From: ZC4RG35 sp036375695
GTDB taxonomy: Bacteria > Actinomycetota > Acidimicrobiia > Spongiisociales > ZC4RG35
Length of the DNA stretch: 35,575 nt
Assembly (NCBI GenBank): GCA_036375695.1
Contig: DASVBU010000041.1
Span: 1-35,575 of the forward strand
Reading direction: 5' to 3'
The notes beneath the pieces are model-generated. The model had not been told where the DNA came from and made no database searches. It saw nothing but the letters and a program-made list of their open reading frames with translations. Position numbers and translations under genes: made by a program. The stretch's first letter is position 1. Each line of letters begins with the position of its first letter. Shown here one piece after another: positions 9,073-16,535 of the stretch.

Positions 9073-11103
9073 CTAGTACTTGGCCAGATCGCGAGCCCGT
9101 TCCGCGATCGTCTCCGGCGTCGGGTAGAGGGCGTTCTCCAGCGAGCCGGCGTAGGGCATGATGGGCACGTCGGGGAGGCCGTAGCGTCGCACGGGCGCAT
9201 CGAGCCATTCGAAGGCCTTGTCGGCGATCTGGGCCGCGACCTCCGCCCCGTACCCGCCGAACTCGTTGTCCTCGTGGACGATCAGGGCGCGGGAGGTCTT
9301 CTGGACCGACGCCTCGATCGTCGGCCAGTCGAGAGGCTTGAGCGTCCGAAGGTCGATGACCTCGGGGCTGATCCCGTCGGCCTCGAGGATGGCGACCGCC
9401 TCCATGGCGAAGTGGGCCATGGCCCCGTAGGTGATGATGGTGAGGTCGGTCCCCTGGTGACGGATCGCCGCCTTGCCCAGTGGCACCTTGTACGCGCCCT
9501 CGGGGTAGGGGCCCCGCGCCAGGCGGTACAGCTTCTTCGGCTCGAGGAACAGGACCGGGTCGGGATCCTCGAACGCCGAGTGGAGCAGTCCCTTGACGTC
9601 GGCTGGCGTCGACGGGACCACCACCTTGAGCCCCGGCACGTGGGCGTAGTAGGCCTCGATGGACTGTGAGTGGTACTGGGCGCCGTGGATGCCGGCCCCG
9701 AAGGGCGTCCTGATCACGATGGGGACGCTCCAGCGGCCGTTGGAGCGGTAGCTCGCCCGGGCCGCCTCGGAGACGATCTGGTCGAAGGCAGGGTGGATGT
9801 AGTCGGCGAACTGGATCTCGGCGATCGGCCGCAGGCCCGTCGCCGAGATGCCGATGGCGGAACCGACGATCGACGACTCGGCGATGGGCGTGTTGAAGCA
9901 GCGGTCGGCGCCGAATCGCTCGGTGAGACCCTCCGACGCCTTGAACACACCGCCCTTTCGCCTGGCGACGTCCTCGCCGAAGACGACCGCGTCGTCGTGG
10001 GACTCCATGATCTCGTGAAGGGCGCGGTTGATGGCGGTGATCATGTTCACCTGGTCGCCGGTCGGCGCCGGCTCGGGCTCGGTGGCGGGCTCGGACGGCT
10101 CGATCGGGTTCCGGTAGACGTGGGTGAGTGGCTCGTTGGGGTCAGGCGCCGCCTCGGCTTGCTCCACTGCGGCCATCAGCTCGGCCACGACCTCCTGGTC
10201 CATCTGCATCTCCTCGTCCTCGGTGAGGAGACGCTGCTCGATCAGGTAGGAGCGGAGACGGGCGAGGGGGTCCTTCTTCCTCCAGGCCTCGACCTCATCC
10301 CTGTCCCGGTAGAGGGTGTCGTTGTCGTCGGAGGTGTGGGCGTAGTAGCGGTAGGTGAGCGCCTCGACGATCGTCGGCCCTTCGCCGGCGCGGGCCCGGG
10401 CCACCGCCTCCTGCATGGTGGCGATGACCTCGAAGACGTCGTTGCCGTCGATGCGGTGCCCGGGAAAGCCATAGCCCTTGGCCCGCTCGGCCACCGACCC
10501 GGCGACCTGCTCGTCGAGCGGGACGGAGATGGCGTACTGGTTGTTCTCGATGACGCAGATCAGCGGGAGCTTGTGGATGCCCGCCCAGTTCATCGCCTCG
10601 TGCCAGTCGCCCTCCGAGGTGGCGCCCTCGCCGCCGTAGACCACGACGACGGCGTCGGACCCCTGGGTCTTGAGACCGTGGGCGATGCCCGCGGCGTGGG
10701 GGAACTGCGTGCCGATCACCGAAGACTGGGTGAAGACCCGGCGGTCCGGGTCTGACCAGTGGTTGGGGAGCTGTCGGCCACCGGATGTTGGGTCGTCCCG
10801 CTTGGCGAAGACCCCGAGGAACACCTCGTACGGGCTGAACCCCCAGGCCAGCCCCACACCCATGTCCCGGTAGTAGGGGAGGACCCAGTCCCTCTCCGTG
10901 TCCAGGGCGAAGACCGAGGCGACCTGGATGGCCTCGTGGCCGGAGGAGCCGACCACGAAGGCGGCTCGGCCCTGCCGTTGCAGCGCCCACATCCGGTCGT
11001 CCATCCGGCGGGCGGCGAGCATGAGCCGGTAGAGGCGTATCAGCTCGTCGTCGTCCAGACCCAGGGCCCGATGGTCCCTGGTCACCTTGTCGGTCGTCGT
11101 CAT
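9073..11103 (-). CDS. Fused E1 alpha-beta of branched-chain 2-oxoacid dehydrogenase
   Basis: A 676-residue fusion of the two E1 subunits, usually separate. The alpha part (about 1-335) carries the thiamine diphosphate motif GGEGATSEGD ... ENNQYAIS (residues roughly 155-190); Glu in GEG, rather than the more usual GDG, also occurs in known branched-chain E1 alpha chains. A proline/glutamate-rich linker (about 335-352) leads into the beta part, which opens with MITAINRALHEIMES and contains VFGEDVARRKGG and an AEIQFADYIHPAFDQI block. E1 decarboxylates 2-oxoisovalerate and related keto acids and transfers the acyl group to E2 lipoate. The ATG overlaps the stop of the upstream amino acid dehydrogenase (ATGA), which supplies exactly these keto acids. 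E2 and E3 are not in the window. Pyruvate as substrate cannot be excluded. Confidence 0.9.
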   Translation of the reverse strand: MTTTDKVTRDHRALGLDDDELIRLYRLMLAARRMDDRMWALQRQGRAAFVVGSSGHEAIQVASVFALDTERDWVLPYYRDMGVGLAWGFSPYEVFLGVFAKRDDPTSGGRQLPNHWSDPDRRVFTQSSVIGTQFPHAAGIAHGLKTQGSDAVVVVYGGEGATSEGDWHEAMNWAGIHKLPLICVIENNQYAISVPLDEQVAGSVAERAKGYGFPGHRIDGNDVFEVIATMQEAVARARAGEGPTIVEALTYRYYAHTSDDNDTLYRDRDEVEAWRKKDPLARLRSYLIEQRLLTEDEEMQMDQEVVAELMAAVEQAEAAPDPNEPLTHVYRNPIEPSEPATEPEPAPTGDQVNMITAINRALHEIMESHDDAVVFGEDVARRKGGVFKASEGLTERFGADRCFNTPIAESSIVGSAIGISATGLRPIAEIQFADYIHPAFDQIVSEAARASYRSNGRWSVPIVIRTPFGAGIHGAQYHSQSIEAYYAHVPGLKVVVPSTPADVKGLLHSAFEDPDPVLFLEPKKLYRLARGPYPEGAYKVPLGKAAIRHQGTDLTIITYGAMAHFAMEAVAILEADGISPEVIDLRTLKPLDWPTIEASVQKTSRALIVHEDNEFGGYGAEVAAQIADKAFEWLDAPVRRYGLPDVPIMPYAGSLENALYPTPETIAERARDLAKY

Positions 11104-12182
11104 GCCCGATCGTCTCCGCTGCGACGGAAGCGCCGGAGATCACCGATCTCCTTGATGCGCTGCTCGGCCACCTTCTCCGCGGCCTGGACGGGGAGGATCC
11201 CGTCGGTCTCGGCGACCTGGAGGATGCGTTTCGTGGAGTCGAAGATGGAGTCGACCAGATGGAGGGCCCGGGTCTTGGAGTAGCCCTGGAGCTGGTCGTA
11301 GACGTTGATCACGCCGCCGGCGTTGACCACGAAATCCGGCGCATACAGGATCCCGCGGTCGGCGAGACGCTCGGCGTCCTTCTCCGTGGCGAGCTGGTTG
11401 TTGGCGCTCCCGACCACGGCCTTGCAGTTGAGCTCGGGGATTGTCTCCTCGTTGAGCACGCCACCCAGCGCGCACGGGGAGAAGATGTCGCACTCGACCC
11501 GATGTATCTCGTCCAGAGGCACCGCCTCGACCCCGAACCGTTCCTTGGCCATCTCCAGGGCCGGCGGGAACGAGTCGGAGATCACGACCTTGGCCCTCGA
11601 CTCGACCAGCAGCTGGACGAATGCCGACCCCACCTTGCCCACGCCCTGGACGGCGAAGGACCGCTCGGAGAGGTCGCTCGTGCCCCACAGCTTCTCGGCC
11701 ACGGCCCTGGTGGCGGCGAACAAACCCCTCGCCGTCACCGGCGAGGGGTCTCCGGAACCGCCCATTGCCACCGAGTTGCCTACTACCCAGCGGGTCTCCT
11801 TGGCGATGATGTCCATGTCCTGGGTCGTGGTGCCCACGTCCTCGGCGGTGATGTACCGTCCCTGGAGCGTGTCCACCATCCGCCCGTAGGCGCGCAATAG
11901 TCGCTCGGACTTGTCGGTGTGCGGGTCGCCGATGATCACGGCCTTGCCCCCGCCCAGGTCGAGCCCGGCGGCCGCCGATTTGTAGGTCATCCCCTTGGCC
12001 AGCCTCAGGACGTCGGCGAGCGCCTCTTCCTCCGTTTCGTACGGAAAAAAACGAGTCCCGCCCAAGGCGGGACCCAAAGCCGTGCTGTGGATGGCGATGA
12101 TCGCCTTTAGACCCGATACCGGGTCATGGCCGAAGAGGATCTGCTCGTGGCCCTGCTTGGCTACCTCGTCGAACACGATCAA
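11100..12182 (-). CDS. Leucine/valine dehydrogenase (Glu/Leu/Phe/Val family)
   Basis: A 360-residue NAD-dependent amino acid dehydrogenase that converts branched-chain amino acids to keto acids and ammonia. Signature blocks: GPALGGTRF (37-45), GMTYKSAAAGLDLGGGK with substrate Lys68 and catalytic Lys80, the PSPVTA block (146-151) and the dinucleotide-binding VQGVGKVG (178-185). Start: a TTG at 12182 with a perfect AGGAGG 8 nt upstream; the next GTG would be too far from it. It heads an operon with the fused E1 gene (ATGA overlap), giving consecutive steps of valine, leucine and isoleucine catabolism. Oddity: two terminator-like hairpins in sense orientation lie inside the coding region (see their entries). 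Valine versus leucine preference cannot be read with certainty. Confidence 0.92.
   Translation of the reverse strand: MIVFDEVAKQGHEQILFGHDPVSGLKAIIAIHSTALGPALGGTRFFPYETEEEALADVLRLAKGMTYKSAAAGLDLGGGKAVIIGDPHTDKSERLLRAYGRMVDTLQGRYITAEDVGTTTQDMDIIAKETRWVVGNSVAMGGSGDPSPVTARGLFAATRAVAEKLWGTSDLSERSFAVQGVGKVGSAFVQLLVESRAKVVISDSFPPALEMAKERFGVEAVPLDEIHRVECDIFSPCALGGVLNEETIPELNCKAVVGSANNQLATEKDAERLADRGILYAPDFVVNAGGVINVYDQLQGYSKTRALHLVDSIFDSTKRILQVAETDGILPVQAAEKVAEQRIKEIGDLRRFRRSGDDRA
11719..11748 (-). terminator. Intragenic terminator-like hairpin 2 in the Val/Leu dehydrogenase gene
   Basis: A perfect 10-bp stem (CCCCTCGCCG at 11725-11734 with CGGCGAGGGG at 11739-11748) and a 4-nt loop. Read in the sense direction of the gene it is followed immediately by TTTGTT. 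It lies over the PSPVTARGLF codons, so part of its sequence is protein-constrained. Function not shown. Confidence 0.4.
12045..12073 (-). terminator. Intragenic terminator-like hairpin 1 in the Val/Leu dehydrogenase gene
   Basis: A perfect 8-bp stem on the sense (minus) strand, arms GTCCCGCC and GGCGGGAC with loop TTG, followed after TCG by seven consecutive T. This is a textbook intrinsic terminator shape, about 110-140 nt after the start codon. The T run uses two TTT Phe codons, which are rare in this GC-rich sequence. It could attenuate the operon; translating ribosomes would melt it. Confidence 0.5.
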
Positions 12183-12189
12183 TGAAACG

Positions 12190-12196
12190 ACCTCCT
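12190..12196 (-). promoter_or_regulatory. Strong Shine-Dalgarno deciding a TTG start
   Basis: AGGAGGT on the minus strand with an 8-nt spacer (counted from AGGAGG) to the TTG at 12182. The spacing favours TTG over the GTG two codons later. This is one of the best Shine-Dalgarno sequences in the window. Confidence 0.8.
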
Positions 12197-12219
12197 AATC
12201 GCGCGGGCGCCTGCTCCCG

Positions 12220-12225
12220 ATCATA
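12220..12225 (-). promoter_or_regulatory. Candidate -10 (TATGAT) of the Val/Leu dehydrogenase operon
   Basis: TATGAT on the minus strand, one mismatch from TATAAT, 37 nt before the TTG start; this gives a leader of about 30 nt carrying the Shine-Dalgarno sequence. No good -35 is visible. Confidence 0.35.
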
Positions 12226-12277
12226 ACGGGGTGACGGGGTGTGTGACCTTGTCGGTGCCACGTGCCACGATGACGGG

Positions 12278-13012
12278 ATGACGAAGACCGCGCAGCTCCG
12301 GGTCTACTCGCCGACCGCCACGCCGTCGGCGGATCCGGTGCCGGGCTTCGTCCGCGACTTCGGGATGCTGTCCGAGAGCATCGATCGCGACGTCACCGCG
12401 GAGTGGGAAGGAAAGGTCGTGGTCTGCCCGGCGCATCTCCGGCTCCGGGTCCTGGAATCGACGGTGGCCTTCGCCAACGCGTTCACCGGCCTGGGCGCCA
12501 GCATCATCCCCGAGCGGGCCGCCCGGGTCGCCATCGACGAGTTGCGCCGGTATCACGCCGACCACCCCGAGCACCGGTCACACGTGCTCACCGCGGCGTG
12601 GCACGTCCCGATCCGCTGGTTCACCCTGTTCCAACCCTCCGACCGTGACATCTACGAGGGCCCTGGTGGGCCGCGGGTGCGGTTCCGTGCTTCCCTGTCC
12701 GAGGCGATGCACCGTCTCCTCCGCAGCACCCGGATCCTGGAGGCGTCGGGGATGTTCCGGGGGCCGGTCGACGACATGGTCCATCTCTACGAGTGGTTGG
12801 AGCCGTTCCCCGAGGGGTCGATGGTCGAGCTCGACTACGGCGGCGTCGCCGAGCTCTTCGACCCGGCCGACGTCGTGCTCGATGACACCTGCGAGCTGAT
12901 CAACGAGTCGCTCGACGCGCTGGCCGAGGGCGACATGGTCCGGGCCGGCGAGTGCTACGGGCGGGTCGTCTCCCGCTGGGCGCCCGCGTTCAGCGTCACC
13001 TTCTCCAACTGA
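12278..13012 (+). CDS. Conserved-looking protein of unknown function
   Basis: A 244-residue soluble protein without signal peptide or membrane helix. I do not recognise a family with confidence. It looks like a genuine gene: GC-rich third positions throughout, an alternating helical/strand pattern and many acidic residues; notable blocks are HVLTAAWHVPIRWFTLFQ, the aromatic/acidic PSDRDIYEGPGGPRVRFR and MVELDYGGVAELFDPADV. The ATG at 12278 is chosen because CACGAT lies 6 nt upstream, a slightly degraded form of the TANNNT-N6-start layout seen elsewhere here; an earlier GTG extends the frame with low-quality sequence. It diverges from the Val/Leu dehydrogenase operon across 95 bp and converges exactly on the DUF456 gene, the two stop codons abutting as TGATCA. 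Confidence 0.75.
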   Translation: MTKTAQLRVYSPTATPSADPVPGFVRDFGMLSESIDRDVTAEWEGKVVVCPAHLRLRVLESTVAFANAFTGLGASIIPERAARVAIDELRRYHADHPEHRSHVLTAAWHVPIRWFTLFQPSDRDIYEGPGGPRVRFRASLSEAMHRLLRSTRILEASGMFRGPVDDMVHLYEWLEPFPEGSMVELDYGGVAELFDPADVVLDDTCELINESLDALAEGDMVRAGECYGRVVSRWAPAFSVTFSN

Positions 13013-13495
13013 TCAGGTCCAGAAGACCACCGCGGCCAGCCAGAGGCTGGCGATGATCAACCCTGCCGCGAGCTCGATCCCGATGGACATGGCGACGGCG
13101 AGCACCGACTGCCGGGTCGAGGTGGCGGCGCGCTCGGCGCCGACGCGGTTGCGCTCGGCGAGATAGGTGGCGAGGACGAAGGCGATAGGGGCGCCCACCA
13201 CCGGGAGGACGAAGAAGCCGACGATCGCCGCCGCCCCTGCCAGGTACATGGTCGACCTGGGGAGACCGGCCGCGAGCATCCGTCGGCCGGGGATGAGGAA
13301 CTTGACCACCGTCCCGGCGATGGCGAGGGCCACGGCCAACCCGGCGATGGCCCAGGCGGCGCCGTCACGTTCGACGACCGCCCAGACGACGACGCTCCCG
13401 GCGACGAGGATCAGTCCGGGGAGGACGGGTACCAGGATTCCCGCCAGACCGACCAGGATCAGCAGGCCGACGACGAGCTCGCCGACAGCGTCCAA
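13013..13495 (-). CDS. DUF456 family membrane protein
   Basis: A 160-residue protein with about four or five membrane helices, matching the DUF456 pattern: GLLILVGLAGILVPVLPG near the N-terminus and the glycine-rich GFFVLPVVGAPIAFVLATYLAE in the second half. Function is unknown in the family. The only start available after the in-frame stop is the TTG at 13495, so this start is forced. It lies 12 bp downstream of the methyltransferase gene, in the same direction, and is probably co-transcribed with it. Its stop touches that of the convergent gene to its left with no intervening base. Confidence 0.85.
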   Translation of the reverse strand: MDAVGELVVGLLILVGLAGILVPVLPGLILVAGSVVVWAVVERDGAAWAIAGLAVALAIAGTVVKFLIPGRRMLAAGLPRSTMYLAGAAAIVGFFVLPVVGAPIAFVLATYLAERNRVGAERAATSTRQSVLAVAMSIGIELAAGLIIASLWLAAVVFWT

Positions 13496-13507
13496 CCCGC
13501 GTCCGCT

Positions 13508-14215
13508 CTAGCCGGTGACTTCCCAGACCCGGGCGGTCCAGAGGTAGCGGCTGCCCTTGCGGGTCACATCGACCAGCTTCTCCTTGACCATCTTGGCCAG
13601 GGCAGGGTGCTCGGCAAGGTTCGAGGGGAGTGGGATGGCCCGCTCGGCCAGCTGGCGGAGGTTGCCGAACGCCTGACGGGCGCGGTCGAGGATGGTCCGC
13701 TCGTCCTGGAGCGTCCCTGTGGGCAGCAGGAGCTTTCCGCCCTTGCGGAGAACCCGGCGCACCTCTTCCAGCATCCGCACCGGGAGCTCCGCCCCGGTGG
13801 GACCGCCGGACAGACCGGAGGGGAACCAGCCCGAGACGGTGGCGATCTCGTCCGGGATGCCGGAGATGTCACCGAGGATCAGGTCGGCCTCCACCCCCTC
13901 GGGGATGGGCTGGACGACGTCGCCCTGGAAGAACTGGACCCGGTCGGAGACGCCGTGTGCCTCGGCGTTGGCGCCGGCCACCTCCACGGTCCCGGCGGCG
14001 GCGTCGACGCCGAACACCCGGCCGGCCCCGAGCTTGGCCGCGATGATGGACAGGATCCCGCTGCCGCACCCCACGTCGATCACCGTGTCACCGGGCTCTA
14101 CCTCCATGGCGTCGGCCATGAGCGCCGAGATCGTGGTGGGGCGGAAGGTGTCGGGGCCCACCTCGAGGTCTATCGGGCCCAGACGGCCTTTCCAGCGGAT
14201 CGTCTCTGTGTCCAT
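13508..14215 (-). CDS. Class I SAM-dependent methyltransferase (PrmA-like fold)
   Basis: A 235-residue enzyme. Residues 45-56 form SAM-binding motif I (VIDVGCGSGILS); an acidic residue at the end of the next strand (FGVDAA) and LILGDISGIPDE as the catalytic-face motif IV follow. The N-terminal RPTTISALMADAMEV segment and the small-molecule or protein methyltransferase layout recall PrmA (ribosomal protein L11 methyltransferase), but the usual NPPY/NIL motif IV is replaced by GDISG, so the substrate may differ. The ATG at 14215 has no Shine-Dalgarno sequence; TAGATT ends 6 nt upstream, suggesting a leaderless mRNA. That -10 lies inside an 18-bp palindrome shared with the divergent sco1 gene. 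Confidence 0.82.
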   Translation of the reverse strand: MDTETIRWKGRLGPIDLEVGPDTFRPTTISALMADAMEVEPGDTVIDVGCGSGILSIIAAKLGAGRVFGVDAAAGTVEVAGANAEAHGVSDRVQFFQGDVVQPIPEGVEADLILGDISGIPDEIATVSGWFPSGLSGGPTGAELPVRMLEEVRRVLRKGGKLLLPTGTLQDERTILDRARQAFGNLRQLAERAIPLPSNLAEHPALAKMVKEKLVDVTRKGSRYLWTARVWEVTG

Positions 14216-14220
14216 TGCTG

Positions 14221-14238
14221 CAATCTACCCGTAGATTG
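14221..14238. promoter_or_regulatory. Perfect palindrome with two opposed -10 elements
   Basis: CAATCTACCCGTAGATTG has 8-bp arms around a CC centre. Each arm contains TAGATT reading outward: 14227-14222 toward the methyltransferase (6 nt before its ATG) and 14232-14237 toward sco1. It is both a candidate shared promoter and an operator. Confidence 0.55.
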
Positions 14239-14286
14239 GATGTTGTAGGCCCGCAGGGTTTGGAATACCGCGGGAGGGCGGCCACA

Positions 14287-14889
14287 GTGAATGTCGTGAG
14301 GCATCGAGCTCTGATCCTGGCGCTGATCTCGGTCCTCGCCGTCGCGGCCTGCCGTGCGCCGGTCACCACCGACCAGCTCCAGGGGGTCAAAGTCGAGAAC
14401 CCCACCCCCAAGCCCGAGTTCACCCTCACCGACACGGAGGGCAGCCCCTACGACTTCGCCGAGGAGACCGAGGGCAAGGTGGCTCTCCTCTACTTCGGCT
14501 ACACGTCGTGCCCCGACATCTGCCCCACCCACATGGCGCAGATCGCCGAGGTCCTGGAGCAGTACCCGCAACTGGAACGCGAGGTGGAGGTGGTGTTCGT
14601 CACCGTCGACCCCGAGCGCGACACCCCGGAGCGGCTTCGTCAGTACCTGGACTCGTTCCACCCGTCGTTCGTGGGCCTGACCGGCACACCCGAGGAGCTG
14701 GAGGCCGCGCAGAGGGCAGCCAACGTGCCGGTCGCCACCTTCGATGGCGAGGGGCCCGATTACACGGTGAACCACGCCGCCTACGTGATCGCCTACGCAC
14801 CGGACGGCTTGAGCCACTCGATCTACCCCTTCGGGACCCGTCAGGCGCAGTGGAACAACGACTTGCGCGTGCTCGCCGAGATGGGCTGA
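14287..14889 (+). CDS. SCO1/SenC family copper lipoprotein
   Basis: A 200-residue thioredoxin-fold protein that delivers copper to the CuA site of cytochrome c oxidase. Copper ligands are in place: C75 and C79 in TSCPDIC and H163 in YTVNHAAYV. A lipoprotein signal ends at V19-A20-A21-C22, so the mature protein is anchored outside the membrane. The GTG at 14287 has GGGAGG (14272-14277) 9 nt upstream and is preferred over the GTG at 14296 and over earlier codons in the open frame, which would place a non-signal stretch before the lipoprotein signal. ctaG follows after 3 bp and lgt overlaps ctaG, forming an operon in which Lgt would modify this very lipoprotein. Confidence 0.93.
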   Translation: MNVVRHRALILALISVLAVAACRAPVTTDQLQGVKVENPTPKPEFTLTDTEGSPYDFAEETEGKVALLYFGYTSCPDICPTHMAQIAEVLEQYPQLEREVEVVFVTVDPERDTPERLRQYLDSFHPSFVGLTGTPEELEAAQRAANVPVATFDGEGPDYTVNHAAYVIAYAPDGLSHSIYPFGTRQAQWNNDLRVLAEMG

Positions 14890-14892
14890 CCC

Positions 14893-15714
14893 ATGCCTGA
14901 GATCAACTGGTGGTGTGTCGCCCTGGACAAGCCGTGGTCGTGGCAGTGGATCGCCTACCCCGGCATCTGGGTGGCGAGCATCGCGCCCATGGTCGTCTAC
15001 ACCGTCGCGGTGAGGCGCCACGGGTCGGTCGACTGGAGGAAGGCACGCTTCTTCTACGCCGGGATGATCGTGTTCTGGATCGCCTCCGACTGGCCCCTCG
15101 GCACACTCGGCGCCGGGTACATGGCCTCGGCCCACATGGTCCAGTTCCTCCTCTACACCCTGGGAGCGGCCCCGCTCCTCATGCTGGGCACCCCGGAGTG
15201 GATGGCGCGGGGGATCCTCGACCGTCTCCGGCTCACCAAGGCCATCGAGTGGCTCGGTGGCAACTACCTGGTTTGTGCCCTCCTCTACAACGGGATCCTG
15301 ATGGCCACCCACGCCCCGGGGACGGTCGAGGTGCTGCGGCGCAACCAGCTCGGCTCGGCGTTCATGGACGTGGTGTGGGTGCTGGCCGGCATCGTCCTCT
15401 GGCTCCCGGTCATCTCGCCCCTCGGTCGTCGTGTGGCCGCTCCTTGGGGCCGGATGGCCTATCTGTTCGTCGCCACCGCGGTCATCGCCATCGTCCCGGC
15501 GAGCTTCCTCACCTTCGCCACCACGCCGGTGTACGCCATCTACGAGCTGGCGCCCCGGGTCACCTCGCTCTCGGCCCGTGAGGACCAGCAGCTTGCCGGG
15601 ATCATCATGAAACTCGCCACGATCCCGGTGGTGTGGACCACCATTGCGGTCATGTGGTTCCGTTGGGCCCGGCACGAGGAGCAGGCGGAGGAGAAGGCAG
15701 AGGTGACGGCGTGA
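14893..15714 (+). CDS. ctaG: Cytochrome c oxidase assembly factor CtaG (caa3 type)
   Basis: A 273-residue integral membrane protein with about seven helices, matching the caa3_CtaG family. Conserved blocks are SDWPLGTLGAGYMASAHMVQFLLYT in helix 3 region (with His likely involved in metal handling), APLLMLGTPEW, and THAPGTVEVLRRN between later helices. It acts with SCO1 in maturing the copper centres of an aa3/caa3 oxidase. The ATG at 14893 sits 3 bp after the sco1 stop. The oxidase subunits themselves are not in the window. The C-terminal tail is short, charged and cytoplasmic. Confidence 0.92.
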   Translation: MPEINWWCVALDKPWSWQWIAYPGIWVASIAPMVVYTVAVRRHGSVDWRKARFFYAGMIVFWIASDWPLGTLGAGYMASAHMVQFLLYTLGAAPLLMLGTPEWMARGILDRLRLTKAIEWLGGNYLVCALLYNGILMATHAPGTVEVLRRNQLGSAFMDVVWVLAGIVLWLPVISPLGRRVAAPWGRMAYLFVATAVIAIVPASFLTFATTPVYAIYELAPRVTSLSAREDQQLAGIIMKLATIPVVWTTIAVMWFRWARHEEQAEEKAEVTA

Positions 15715-16535
15715 GCCTGGCGACGGTGCTGGCGTCGATCCCGTCGCCACCGATCAACCAGTTCCACATCGGTCCGCTCCGGATCACCTTCTACGGGATC
15801 CTGGTCACCACGGGCGTGGTCATCGCGTGGATGCTCACCAAGCGCCGCTACCTGGAGCGCGGGGGCACCGTCGAGGAGGCCGAGAAGATCATGCTCCGGG
15901 TGGTGGTGTTCGGGTTCATCGGCGCCCGGATCGCCTACGTGTCCACCCATCTCGACCGCTTCCAGGGGCCCGATTGGTGGAAGGTGATCGCCATCTGGGA
16001 GGGGGGTCTTGCCCTCTATGGCGGGCTCACCCTCGGCGCGTTGGCGATCATCCTGACGTCGAGACAGCTCAACCGACCCGTGCCCATGTTCCTCGACTCG
16101 CTGGCGCCGGCCCTCCCGCTGGCCCAGGCGGTGGGACGTTGGGGCAACTACTTCAACCAGGAGCTCTTCGGAACCCCCACCGCCCTGCCCTGGGGGCTCG
16201 AGATCGCCCCGCAGTTCCGCCCGCCGCAGTACGCCGAGTTCCCCACCTTCCACCCGACGTTCCTCTACGAGTCCCTGTGGAACGTGGCGCTGGCTCTCAC
16301 GATCATGTGGCTGGATCGGAGGTTCCCGGCGCTGAAGGGCCGTCTGATCGGTGTCTACTTCGTGGGCTACGGGACGATCCGCTTCCTCCTCGAGCTGATC
16401 CGGACCGACACGACCTTCCGGTTCCTCGGTCTGAGCCGGAACGCGTGGGTGTCGATCGGGATCGTCCTGATCGGGGTCGCGGTGCTGGCGTGGAGGCGGC
16501 GGACCGCCCCCACGCCGAGTGAGGTCACGCCCTGA
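15711..16535 (+). CDS. lgt: Prolipoprotein diacylglyceryl transferase
   Basis: A 274-residue membrane enzyme that transfers diacylglycerol from phosphatidylglycerol to the lipobox cysteine of prolipoproteins. The Lgt signature is present as AVGRWGNYFNQELFG (about residues 137-152), with the preceding GGLALYGGLTLG block and seven or so membrane helices. The GTG start overlaps the ctaG stop (GTGA) with an AGAGGTG Shine-Dalgarno-like stretch 7 nt upstream. Clear lipoprotein substrates in this window are the SCO1 protein and the lipoprotein at 33127-33999. The 3' end overlaps the convergent ABC permease gene by 11 bp. Confidence 0.94.
   Translation: MSLATVLASIPSPPINQFHIGPLRITFYGILVTTGVVIAWMLTKRRYLERGGTVEEAEKIMLRVVVFGFIGARIAYVSTHLDRFQGPDWWKVIAIWEGGLALYGGLTLGALAIILTSRQLNRPVPMFLDSLAPALPLAQAVGRWGNYFNQELFGTPTALPWGLEIAPQFRPPQYAEFPTFHPTFLYESLWNVALALTIMWLDRRFPALKGRLIGVYFVGYGTIRFLLELIRTDTTFRFLGLSRNAWVSIGIVLIGVAVLAWRRRTAPTPSEVTP

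Noticed and set aside
13010..13015. TGATCA formed by abutting stop codons as a functional site
   Set aside because: It is simply two adjoining stops (TGA and the complement of TGA); no further symmetry around it.
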